DNA from: an uncultured Flavobacteriales bacterium
Lineage (GTDB): Bacteria; Bacteroidota; Bacteroidia; Flavobacteriales_G; NORP312
Reading direction: 5' to 3'
Assembly: GCA_905480125.1 (NCBI GenBank)
Contig: CAJQPE010000076.1
Coordinates: forward strand, 1-64,000
Length of the DNA: 64,000 nt
Shown here: piece after piece, positions 42,358-51,099 of the stretch
Layout: each line of letters begins with the position of its first letter
Numbering within the stretch: position 1 is the first letter of the stretch
Position numbers and translations under genes: made by a program
Notes under the pieces: generated by a model
What the model was told of the DNA's origin: nothing
The model's input: only the letters and a program-made list of their open reading frames with translations
The model's database searches: none

Positions 42358-44061
42358 TTATTTAAACAGCCGTACCCCTTCTTCTAAGCTCTTGTTTGTA
42401 GTGTTATCAATCATGTTAGTTCGCCACTCTACTATCGATTTAAGATTTATATGCTCCAAAATAGGAAGATCATCAGTAAAAACAATAGCATCGCCTTTTC
42501 CCACATTATTTTCCAACCCTCTATTACCAAGCAATAAATCCTGAACAAAGCCTTCGACTATACAACAATTATTGATTCTGTTTCCATCAAATGCAATATC
42601 AGGAACATCAACAGAACCAATAATAATAAAATCACAGGGACTATCAGGTTCGCAATTTTCTACATGAAATACGGTATTGGAAAAACCGGCTGCTTTCAAT
42701 GTTGCGACAATTGAACGGAATGGCAAACCTTCTACTTCATCAAAATGACCTTGGAAGTTAACTAGCAAAAGCCCTCCGGGTTTTAATATCTTTAAGGCTT
42801 CTTCAAAGCTTTCTTTGGTTAGAACATATGGCGGTTGTACCTCTCCTTTGAGCATATCGAAAACGATGACATCATATTTCTTAGTTGTAGTTTTTAAATA
42901 ATGTCTGGCATCATCAATTATAAAATTCGTGTTCTTAGAATCGAATAAAAAATAATCTTTAGATAATTGATACATGCGTTTATCTATTTCGATTGCATCT
43001 ATATTCAAGTCCAGTCGTGTTAATTCACTTGCTACGCTTCCTCCGCCAAAACCTAATAATAAAATGTCACTTCCAATTGGCTTAGTTGAGCATATAGTTG
43101 AAATCATGTGAACATAATACCAATATGAATAGCCGTTAGCGGAATTCACAAATGTTTGCGGAATAGCATTTACCAACATAGAGCGATCTGTCACTTCTAC
43201 ATCCGGATAATACTCATCGAGCACTCTTAACTGACCCAATAATCCTTCACTTTCATAGCGGATATTATATTTACTCGAATTAACCGAATTATGAATATTT
43301 GACTTGTAAACAGAATTAGATTCAAAAAGAAAAATCACTGCGATAACAATGATAAAAATCATTCTCGAATTGCGATACAACAATAATGCAGTCGTAATTA
43401 ACAATACCCCTGAAACAAACATATTAGGGACGGTAATACCATATTCCTCAATGATGAAAAATCCAAGAAGAAATGTCATGAAAATACCCCCAATAGTAGA
43501 TATCGAGTATACAAACCCAGCATTTTTTCCAGATTTTTTTACGTCTGCTGTTGCCAATAAAATAATTACAGGCGAAGTGCTACCCAAGAATACAAGAGGA
43601 AATCCAAATAGCAAAACAGCGGATAATACCGCACCAACATAGAAGTTAAAATCACCTGTAAATTTTAGAATAGTATGGGCAATGATGGGCATAAACCCAA
43701 TCAGTACCCCGCTAACCATTAATTGCACAAAAACTAAATTTTGCGGTTTATACTTCATGGATAATCGCCCACCCAAATAGTACCCAACGGTAAGACACAA
43801 TAGAGTAATACCTATTACTGTAGTCCAAACAATGAGTGATGAGCCATAATAAGGCGTCATCATCTTTGCCCCAACTAATTCCACCGCCATTACAGTGGCC
43901 CCTTCAACAAAAGCTAGTAAAAAATATGGCCAGATAGATGTATGCTCATATTGTGAGGCTGAAGAAGATTTGGTGCTAATGACTCTAATACTATTCGATT
44001 TCTTCTTCCCCACTTTTTTATATATTAAGATGCAATTTAAATAGATTTTTAATGCTATCAA
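42358..44061 (-). CDS. fused multi-TM / spermidine-synthase-like (class I methyltransferase fold) protein
   Basis: N-terminal TM domain EGATVMAVELVGAKMMTPYYGSSLIVWTTVIGITLLCLTVGYYLGG; C-terminal DILLLGFGGGSVASELTRLDLNIDAIEIDKRMYQL...IDDARHYLKTTTKKYDVIVFDML...LKILKPGGLLLVNFQG; true start may be GTG 44013. Confidence 0.82.
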   Translation of the reverse strand: MIALKIYLNCILIYKKVGKKKSNSIRVISTKSSSASQYEHTSIWPYFLLAFVEGATVMAVELVGAKMMTPYYGSSLIVWTTVIGITLLCLTVGYYLGGRLSMKYKPQNLVFVQLMVSGVLIGFMPIIAHTILKFTGDFNFYVGAVLSAVLLFGFPLVFLGSTSPVIILLATADVKKSGKNAGFVYSISTIGGIFMTFLLGFFIIEEYGITVPNMFVSGVLLITTALLLYRNSRMIFIIVIAVIFLFESNSVYKSNIHNSVNSSKYNIRYESEGLLGQLRVLDEYYPDVEVTDRSMLVNAIPQTFVNSANGYSYWYYVHMISTICSTKPIGSDILLLGFGGGSVASELTRLDLNIDAIEIDKRMYQLSKDYFLFDSKNTNFIIDDARHYLKTTTKKYDVIVFDMLKGEVQPPYVLTKESFEEALKILKPGGLLLVNFQGHFDEVEGLPFRSIVATLKAAGFSNTVFHVENCEPDSPCDFIIIGSVDVPDIAFDGNRINNCCIVEGFVQDLLLGNRGLENNVGKGDAIVFTDDLPILEHINLKSIVEWRTNMIDNTTNKSLEEGVRLFK

Positions 44062-44371
44062 AATTAGTTGTCAATAAAACCAAGGCCTGGAATTTTACCT
44101 CGAAAAAAATAGTTTTACATGAACAAGTATTTCTGATAAGAATATTATTAAAGCTCATGAAAAATTGGAATGCATAGGAAATTAAAATAGGAAGATTACT
44201 AATTTAACTGATTAAAATATAAAATTGAATGGTCTAGCAAATTATTTACCCCTCAAAAAATATCAACACCTTTGTCAAACAAAACCTAAACTGCATTAAA
44301 ACAAAGCAAGTGATTCGTTAAGGCCAAAATGAAATATTTGGCGATGAATTGAATGATAATTTTAGAATGTT

Positions 44372-44809
44372 ATGGACTATATTAAGTTAGGGCTACTTTT
44401 TTCCGCGTTTGGATGTTTTTTTGAGGTGATTTTCACAGCAGCTTATGATAGTGTCGAACAATATATCAAAGAGGGTAAAAAAAAAGTTGATGTGCGATTC
44501 TATGGGTACTGGAGTTTTTTATACATACTTGTTTATGGCATTGCCCTGCCCGCCTTTTGGATACTTATAGCTGTTCCATTTATATATCCTCTTTATTGGG
44601 GGCTGCGGGGGCTGATATATGGGGTCTCTTTCCATATTGGGGAATACATCTGCATGTATATATTACACCTTATTTTCGGGCAATCCCCATCTGAAGGGCA
44701 TTATAAAGGCAAATATGATTCCATTAATAATTTTATCCGACTTAGCTATTTTCCAATTTTTATAATTGAAGCTTTTGCCTTTGAAAAGGTATACGAATGG
44801 TTCATTTAA
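44372..44809 (+). CDS. small multi-TM protein resembling the TMEM229 / putative ABC-permease-like family
   Basis: GCFFEVIFTAAYDSVEQ, YGYWSFLYILVYGIALP, RGLIYGVSFHIGEYICMYILHLIFGQSPSEGHYKG, FIRLSYFPIFIIEAFAFEKVYE align by eye with TMEM229-type blocks. Confidence 0.5.
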   Translation: MDYIKLGLLFSAFGCFFEVIFTAAYDSVEQYIKEGKKKVDVRFYGYWSFLYILVYGIALPAFWILIAVPFIYPLYWGLRGLIYGVSFHIGEYICMYILHLIFGQSPSEGHYKGKYDSINNFIRLSYFPIFIIEAFAFEKVYEWFI

Positions 44810-44903
44810 ACGAAAGCCCCTGAACAAAATAACGATTACGAAAAGAAATTAAAATACCGACTAAACCTCACGGAGTGTTTTAATTTTAATATTTTTTCAA
44901 CCA

Positions 44904-46082
44904 TTATTCGAAAGCAGGAATACCTGTTATATCCATTCCGGTAATTAACAGGTGAATATCATACGTGCCTTCATAAGTAATTACCGATTCTAAATTTGCC
45001 ATATGGCGCATCATTGGGTACTCGTTAGAAATTCCCATAGCACCGTGCATTTGTCTCGCTTCGCGAGCAATTCTTAATGCCATATCAACATTATTACGTT
45101 TCGCCATAGAAATTTGAGAGGAAGTCGCTTTATCATCATTTTTAAGTTGACCTAATCTAAAAGTCAATAATTGTGCTTTTGTAATTTCAGTAATCATTTC
45201 AGCTAATTTCTTTTGCTGTAATTGGAAACTACCAATTGGTTTTCCAAACTGAATACGCTCTTTAGAATAACGTAAAGCAGCGTCATAGCAATCAAGTGCG
45301 GCACCGATTGCCCCCCAAGCAATTCCATAACGAGCAGAATCTAAACATTGAAGTGGAGCACCTAAACCATCTTTATTGGGTAATATATTTTCTTTAGGAA
45401 CTTTAACATTATTAAAAATTAGCTCCCCTGTAGAAGATGCCCTAAGGGAATGTTTTCCATGCATTTCAGGCGTTTCGAATCCTTCCATACCTCTTTCGAC
45501 AATAAGCCCCTTTATTCTTCCCTCATCATTTTTTGCCCATACCACAGCGCAGTCCGCAAATGGAGCGTTAGATATCCACATTTTAGCCCCATTAAGAATG
45601 TAGTGATCTCCAGCATCTTTAATGTTAGTAACCATTCCTCCTGGATTAGAACCAAAATCTGGCTCTGTTAACCCGAAACATCCAATAATCTCACCTGTTG
45701 CTAACTTTGGTAAATATTTTTGTTTCTGCTCTTCGCTCCCAAATTTCCAAATTGGGTACATGACCAAAGAGCTTTGAACAGATGAAGTAGAGCGCAAGCC
45801 AGAATCGCATCTCTCCAATTCTTGCATAATTAAACCGTAAGAAATCTGGTCTAAACCTGGTCCTCCATATTCTTCTGGTATATAAGGTCCGAAACCCCCA
45901 ATTGCACCTAAGCCCGGAATAATTTGCTTAGGAAATTCAGCTCTTTCATAATAGTCTTCTATTATGGGGCTAACCTCTTGCTTTACCCATGCCCTCGCTG
46001 AGTCTCGTATAAGTTTATGTTCATCACTAAGCAAATCATCCATCAAATAATAATCATGTGCTTCGTATCTATCGTCTGCCAT
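44904..46082 (-). CDS. acyl-CoA dehydrogenase (glutaryl-CoA dehydrogenase-like)
   Basis: LTEPDFGSNPGGMVTNIKD; HSLRASSTGELIFNNVKVPKENILP; ARQMHGAMGISNEYPMMRHMANLESVITYEGTYDIHLLITG; start at MADDRYEAHDYY (46082). Confidence 0.9.
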   Translation of the reverse strand: MADDRYEAHDYYLMDDLLSDEHKLIRDSARAWVKQEVSPIIEDYYERAEFPKQIIPGLGAIGGFGPYIPEEYGGPGLDQISYGLIMQELERCDSGLRSTSSVQSSLVMYPIWKFGSEEQKQKYLPKLATGEIIGCFGLTEPDFGSNPGGMVTNIKDAGDHYILNGAKMWISNAPFADCAVVWAKNDEGRIKGLIVERGMEGFETPEMHGKHSLRASSTGELIFNNVKVPKENILPNKDGLGAPLQCLDSARYGIAWGAIGAALDCYDAALRYSKERIQFGKPIGSFQLQQKKLAEMITEITKAQLLTFRLGQLKNDDKATSSQISMAKRNNVDMALRIAREARQMHGAMGISNEYPMMRHMANLESVITYEGTYDIHLLITGMDITGIPAFE

Positions 46083-46210
46083 TTGTTCTATTTTGGGGAG
46101 CAAAAATAGCAAATAAGTTTCGTTCGAAGCTCAAACAAGTTTGTCTTAGCAAGTATTTTAGTTGAAATTATTTTAGTTTGTTATATTTGAGCTATAAAAT
46201 CTTAACTATT

Positions 46211-46999
46211 ATGAAAAAAACAGTACTTTCTATATTCGCATTAGCCGTATTCGCAATAATTTTAACATCTAGTTCTGGGGGTCGTACAGATGGGAGATCA
46301 GGATCTCCTGGTGATGCAAACCTAGATTGTGGACAATGTCATGGCGCTTCAACAGCTTCATCAACAAGCATGATAACAACTGACATCCCTGCTTCAGGTT
46401 ATGTTGGCGGAAGCACATATAACGTTACTGTTTCCGTTGCAGAAACAGGCGCGAGCATGTTTGGATTTCAAATTACCGCAGAGCACTCTTCGAACGCGAA
46501 AGCAGGTACATTTGCTACAGGTGGAAACAGTGAGATTTATACCGTTACTGCTGACCACGCAGTTACTCATAATACATCAGGCACATTTGGCACTGATTCA
46601 AAAAGTTGGACCATGACCTGGACTGCACCATCTTCTGGTTCGGGCGATGTTACTTTTTATGTTGCCGGAAACGGTGCTAATGGCACGGGTGATGCAACAG
46701 GAGATGTGATTTACACAGATTCACAAGCTGCTGCTGAAGATGTTGCCAATGGTATTGCGATAAATGAATTTGCTAATGCAGATGTAAATATTTATCCAAA
46801 TCCTACGTCCGACTACTTTACCATTAAAGGAGTTGACAAAAGGGCAACTATTACTTTATTTGACCTTAAAGGTTTTGAAGTAAAAAGCTTTGCAAATTCT
46901 GTAAATCAATTTGACGTTTCGGATATAGAGCGAGGTACGTATCTATTATATATAAATATTGATGGTGCACCAACCCTTGAAAAGCTGATTATACAGTAA
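46211..46999 (+). CDS. secreted protein with CXXCH haem-type motif, Reeler/choice-of-anchor-V-like domain and T9SS type-A C-terminal sorting domain
   Basis: Signal peptide MKKTVLSIFALAVFAIILTSSSGG; SPGDANLDCGQCHG; VSVAETGASMFGFQITAE; C-terminal VNIYPNPTSDYFTIKG...IERGTYLLYINIDGAPTLEKLIIQ. Confidence 0.85.
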   Translation: MKKTVLSIFALAVFAIILTSSSGGRTDGRSGSPGDANLDCGQCHGASTASSTSMITTDIPASGYVGGSTYNVTVSVAETGASMFGFQITAEHSSNAKAGTFATGGNSEIYTVTADHAVTHNTSGTFGTDSKSWTMTWTAPSSGSGDVTFYVAGNGANGTGDATGDVIYTDSQAAAEDVANGIAINEFANADVNIYPNPTSDYFTIKGVDKRATITLFDLKGFEVKSFANSVNQFDVSDIERGTYLLYINIDGAPTLEKLIIQ

Positions 47000-47015
47000 G
47001 TTAAATTTACTTAAT

Positions 47016-47417
47016 ATGGGAAAGAGACTAATTGTACCTGTTGCTTTCTGCTTCATGATATTGTTCTCCTGTACTGCAGACAAATTGGAGCTTGAACCGC
47101 CTCCTATTGTAATAATTGATACTGGAGGAGTTACCGACACTACAACTATAGACACAACAGGTTCAGATACGTGCAAATATTTAACCCATATTCAGCCCAT
47201 TATTAATCAAAATTGTGCATTTGCAGGTTGTCATTCAACTGGATTCGGCTCTGGCGATTTCACTGCTTACTCTGGCTTATTTGCCAAAATTGATAATGGC
47301 GGGCCATTTGAAAATCGAGTGTTAATTCTTCAAGATATGCCTCCTGGCGGACCTCTTTCGGTATCCGACAGAGACTTGATACAATGTTGGCTCGATAATG
47401 GTGCAACAAACAACTAA
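47016..47417 (+). CDS. small lipoprotein with CX4CH cytochrome-like motif
   Basis: Lipobox LFSC; YLTHIQPIINQNCAFAGCHSTGFGSGDFTAYSGL; ILQDMPPGGPLSVSDRDLIQCWLDNGA. Confidence 0.75.
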   Translation: MGKRLIVPVAFCFMILFSCTADKLELEPPPIVIIDTGGVTDTTTIDTTGSDTCKYLTHIQPIINQNCAFAGCHSTGFGSGDFTAYSGLFAKIDNGGPFENRVLILQDMPPGGPLSVSDRDLIQCWLDNGATNN

Positions 47418-47427
47418 AAATTAAATT

Positions 47428-47973
47428 ATGAAAACTATTCTAGCGATTTTATCATTTTCAATGGTAACTTTTTCAATTTCAGCTCAAGACCTATATGCGG
47501 TTACAGAATCTGAGATCCAATTTTATTCTGATTCGCCTTTGGAAAAAATTGAAGCCATTAACAAAAAAACGAAATCATTTTTCAAAATATCTACTAAAAC
47601 ATTAATGTTTGTTATTCCTGTAATTTCGTTCAAATTTGAAAAGCCTTTAATGGAAGAGCACTTCAATGAAAATTATCTTGAGACTGAGAAATTTCCTACT
47701 GCTAAATTCTCAGGGACAATTAATGAAGAACTCGACTACACAAAAAACGGAACTTATGATGCATCTGCAACTGGAAAACTAACAATCCACGGAGTTGAGC
47801 AAGAAAGATCAATTAATGGAACCATTACCGTAAAAGATAGTCAGTTAATTTTCGAAGGAAAGTTCCAAATTAAGCTTAAAGATCATGATATTGATATCCC
47901 ATCCATTGTTGTGAAAAATATTGCTGAAGTGGTTGATGTAACCGCTAAATTGGTTTACGAACCAAAAAAATAA
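47428..47973 (+). CDS. YceI-family periplasmic protein
   Basis: Signal peptide; IQFYSDSPLEKIEAINKKTKSFFKISTKTLMFVIPVISFKFEKPLMEEHFNENYLETEKFPTAKFSGTI...GKLTIHGVEQERSINGTI. Confidence 0.85.
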   Translation: MKTILAILSFSMVTFSISAQDLYAVTESEIQFYSDSPLEKIEAINKKTKSFFKISTKTLMFVIPVISFKFEKPLMEEHFNENYLETEKFPTAKFSGTINEELDYTKNGTYDASATGKLTIHGVEQERSINGTITVKDSQLIFEGKFQIKLKDHDIDIPSIVVKNIAEVVDVTAKLVYEPKK

Positions 47974-47984
47974 ACATTTCATAT

Positions 47985-48908
47985 ATGTTGAAGATAAATT
48001 GTCTTTTAGCTTTCTTTCTTATTGCTTTTTCTCTGGTTTCATTTTCCCAGGATGATCTCATGGACATGTTAGAAGCCGAAGCGACCGAAGAATTAGGTAA
48101 CGAAAAAGTACAAGCAACCTTTAAAACTCAGAGACTAATCAATTTACATTCTAATGAAACCGTAAAAAAAAAGACATTAGATTTTAGGGTTACGCATCGG
48201 TTTGGGAGTGTTGGACTATATAAAGCCCACGATTTATTCGGAATGGACAATGTAAACGATATTCGTATTTCTTTCGATTATGGAATTACTGAAAACTTGC
48301 AGGTAGGAATAGCTCGTAGTAAAAGACAAGAATTAATTGATGGGAGCTTTAAATTTAGACCTTTAACTCAAACAACAAACAATAAAATTCCCTTTTCTTT
48401 AGTCTTGCTTGGTCAAGTTGGTTTCACTCCTCAAAAAGATCCAGATAGCCTTTATTTAAAAACTGCGCATAGATTTAATTATACCTACCAACTTATAATT
48501 GCTCGGAAATTTGGGCCTAGTGTTTCTCTTGAAATTGCTCCTACTTTAACGCACCGAAACATTATTAGACGTTACGTTAATCCTGAAAATGAAGCAGAAG
48601 AACAAAACACAATATTTGCTTTAGGAGCAGGCGGTAGATTTAAAATCACGCAGCGTACTGCTATTTTAATCGACTACTTCTATGTTTTCTCACAATACAG
48701 GCAAAATAATACAGCGACACCATTCTATAATCCGCTTGGTATTGGTATAGAAATAGAAACTGGCGGCCACGTATTTCATTTAGTTGCTACTAACGCAGCA
48801 GGTATTGTTGCAGGGAATTATCTTCCCTACAATAATGAATCATGGAGAGGTTTAGGAATCAAAACAGGTTTTAATATTTCTCGAGTATTCAATGTAGGAA
48901 AACGGTAG
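47985..48908 (+). CDS. DUF5777-like outer-membrane beta-barrel protein
   Basis: Signal peptide; ATFKTQRLINLHSNETVKKKTLDFRVTHRFGSVG...YKAHDLFGMDNVNDIRISFDYGITENLQVGIARSK. Confidence 0.75.
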   Translation: MLKINCLLAFFLIAFSLVSFSQDDLMDMLEAEATEELGNEKVQATFKTQRLINLHSNETVKKKTLDFRVTHRFGSVGLYKAHDLFGMDNVNDIRISFDYGITENLQVGIARSKRQELIDGSFKFRPLTQTTNNKIPFSLVLLGQVGFTPQKDPDSLYLKTAHRFNYTYQLIIARKFGPSVSLEIAPTLTHRNIIRRYVNPENEAEEQNTIFALGAGGRFKITQRTAILIDYFYVFSQYRQNNTATPFYNPLGIGIEIETGGHVFHLVATNAAGIVAGNYLPYNNESWRGLGIKTGFNISRVFNVGKR

Positions 48909-48917
48909 TTTTAAATC

Positions 48918-49631
48918 GTGAGTTTCGAACCGACATTTACTTCTAAAACTAGCTCAGAAGCTGTTATTATATATCACTCTTCTTCTATTGCTACTAATAA
49001 TATTGCAATCATAATTATCTTGTTTACCATTTCTCTGATTGGGGTTGTTATAGCTACAGATAAAAACAAAATACGTTTAGTCTTCGAAGCTATTGTGAGT
49101 AATAGAAGTATGAACCAAAGCTTTAAGGACAAAACTGCTTTTGTCAGCAAGAGCACCTTAATACTTTTCGTGAATTACGTACTATGCTTTTCAATGCTCG
49201 TGTTTGCAGCAAATAACAAATACTTTTTTATCTCATGGAACTCATCAAAACTTATTCTCACTAGTTGCGGAATTATTATTGCACTATTTGTGATTAAGCG
49301 GGGTTCCATTCTATTCTTTGGAAAATTATCGGGGTTAAAAAATGAAGTTCAGGAATACCTATTTAATCATACCATTTTCACATTAGCAGCTGGAGTTTCT
49401 ATAATTCCGCTCCTTATCATCGTGAATTTTATTGATGTACATAGTCAGATAGTCATACAGTCTTCATTTGTATTTGTACTTCTTTTTATGATACTAAGAC
49501 TTGTAAAATCGGCCACAACAGCAATTAAGCATAAAGTCGGTAGTTTATTCTACTTATTTTTGTACATTTGCACCCTTGAAATTTTACCGCTAGTCATCCT
49601 ATACAAAGCTTTTCCAAGTAAAATAGGCTGA
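48918..49631 (+). CDS. DUF4271-like multi-TM membrane protein
   Basis: Multiple TM helices; immediately upstream of hemD, characteristic Bacteroidota neighbour; GTG start. Confidence 0.6.
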   Translation: MSFEPTFTSKTSSEAVIIYHSSSIATNNIAIIIILFTISLIGVVIATDKNKIRLVFEAIVSNRSMNQSFKDKTAFVSKSTLILFVNYVLCFSMLVFAANNKYFFISWNSSKLILTSCGIIIALFVIKRGSILFFGKLSGLKNEVQEYLFNHTIFTLAAGVSIIPLLIIVNFIDVHSQIVIQSSFVFVLLFMILRLVKSATTAIKHKVGSLFYLFLYICTLEILPLVILYKAFPSKIG

Positions 49632-49684
49632 TTAAAGAGTGATTTCATTAAAATTCAAATATTAACTACCAAATTGGGGTATAG

Positions 49685-50437
49685 ATGAGTAAGGTAAAAT
49701 CAATTTTAGTTTCTCAACCAAAACCAGAATCAGAAAGATCGCCTTATTTTGATTTAGCTGATAAACACAATCTAAAAATTGACTTCAGGCCTTTTATTCA
49801 TGTAGAGGGAATTGGAGCGCAAGAATTTCGAAAAACTAGGATCAACATCCTCAAGCATGGTGCTGTAATTTTTACCAGTCGAAATGCTGTTGACCATTAT
49901 TTTAGAATAGCAGAGGAGATGAGAGTAAGTATTCCTAGCACCATGAAATACTTTTGTTTGTCTGAATCTACTGCATTTTATTTACAGAAATACGTAGTAT
50001 TTAGAAAACGGAAAATTTTTCACGGAAAAACAACTTTTAAGGACTTGTTGGATGTAATGAAAAAGCATAAAGATGAAAATTTTATTTTTCCTTGTTCTGA
50101 TATTTTAAAAGCAGAGTATCCAAAATTACTAGAAGAAAATGGATTTAAATATTCAAAAGCAACCCTTTATAGGACCGTGTGCAGTGATCTTTCAGACTTA
50201 GCTGAAATAAAGTACGATATGCTTGTGTTTTTTAGTCCTTCTGGTATAAAATCATTATTCCAAAATTTTCCGCAGTTTGTGCAAAATGGAACTAAAATTG
50301 CGGCATTTGGATCTACTACAACTAAAGCAGTTGAGCACCATGGACTTAGTTTAAATGTTCAAGCACCAACGCCTGAAACACCATCTATGACAATGGCTAT
50401 TGAAAGGTTCATTAAGGCCTCTAACAAAAAGAAATAG
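49685..50437 (+). CDS. hemD: uroporphyrinogen-III synthase
   Basis: KSILVSQPKPESERSPYFDLADKHNLKIDFRPFIHVEGI; AVIFTSRNAVDHYFRIAEE; MLVFFSPSGIKSLFQNFP; KIAAFGSTTTKAVEHHGLSLNVQAPTPETPSMTMAIERFI. Confidence 0.85.
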   Translation: MSKVKSILVSQPKPESERSPYFDLADKHNLKIDFRPFIHVEGIGAQEFRKTRINILKHGAVIFTSRNAVDHYFRIAEEMRVSIPSTMKYFCLSESTAFYLQKYVVFRKRKIFHGKTTFKDLLDVMKKHKDENFIFPCSDILKAEYPKLLEENGFKYSKATLYRTVCSDLSDLAEIKYDMLVFFSPSGIKSLFQNFPQFVQNGTKIAAFGSTTTKAVEHHGLSLNVQAPTPETPSMTMAIERFIKASNKKK

Positions 50438-50495
50438 ACTGAGAAAGGTAACGACTCGGTTACAATTCAGCTCCGCTCTACTCAATGCAATAGCA

Positions 50496-50909
50496 GTGAC
50501 ATCTAGTTTCAACAAAAGAGAAAAACTATCTAGCACAAAGGCTACTGAGTTTCTTTTCAATAATGGAAACTCATTTACCGAGTTTCCATTTCGAATCATT
50601 CATTCACTTTATGAAATAGAAAGTGAATATCCCGTTCAGGTATTAATTACTGTCCCTAAAAAAAGATTCAATAAAGCAGTTGACCGAAACCGAATCAAAA
50701 GGCAAATATCTGCGGCTTATCGGCTATCTAAATCTGAACTTTACAAAAACATTAGCAAGCTAAATCAAACATTAACAATTGCAATAGTTTACACAAGCTC
50801 AAAGCAAGAATCCTACGACAAAATCTGCTCTAAAATAATTTTATCTTTACAACGTTTAGCAAAGGCATACGAGCAAAAAAATGAGTTGGATTTTGATACA
50901 AATAATTAA
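50496..50909 (+). CDS. rnpA: ribonuclease P protein component
   Basis: [31 protein letters not shown]...[33 protein letters not shown]; in-frame GTG at 50496 better than listed TTG 50400 inside hemD. Confidence 0.87.
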   Translation: MTSSFNKREKLSSTKATEFLFNNGNSFTEFPFRIIHSLYEIESEYPVQVLITVPKKRFNKAVDRNRIKRQISAAYRLSKSELYKNISKLNQTLTIAIVYTSSKQESYDKICSKIILSLQRLAKAYEQKNELDFDTNN

Positions 50910-51090
50910 GTTTTATCAAGCTGCCCTGTCACCGCTTCTTCCTGCTACTTGCCGCTATACGCCAACTTGCTCTGAATATGGTATTCAGGCAATTAAAAAA
51001 CATGGCACATTAAAAGGATTATATTTAACAATTAAAAGAATCGGATCTTGTCACCCTTTTGGAGGTAATGGATATGATCCTGTTCCATAA
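50881..51090 (+). CDS. yidD: membrane protein insertion efficiency factor YidD
   Basis: [61 protein letters not shown]. Confidence 0.95.
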   Translation: MSWILIQIIKFYQAALSPLLPATCRYTPTCSEYGIQAIKKHGTLKGLYLTIKRIGSCHPFGGNGYDPVP

Positions 51091-51099
51091 ATAATTATA

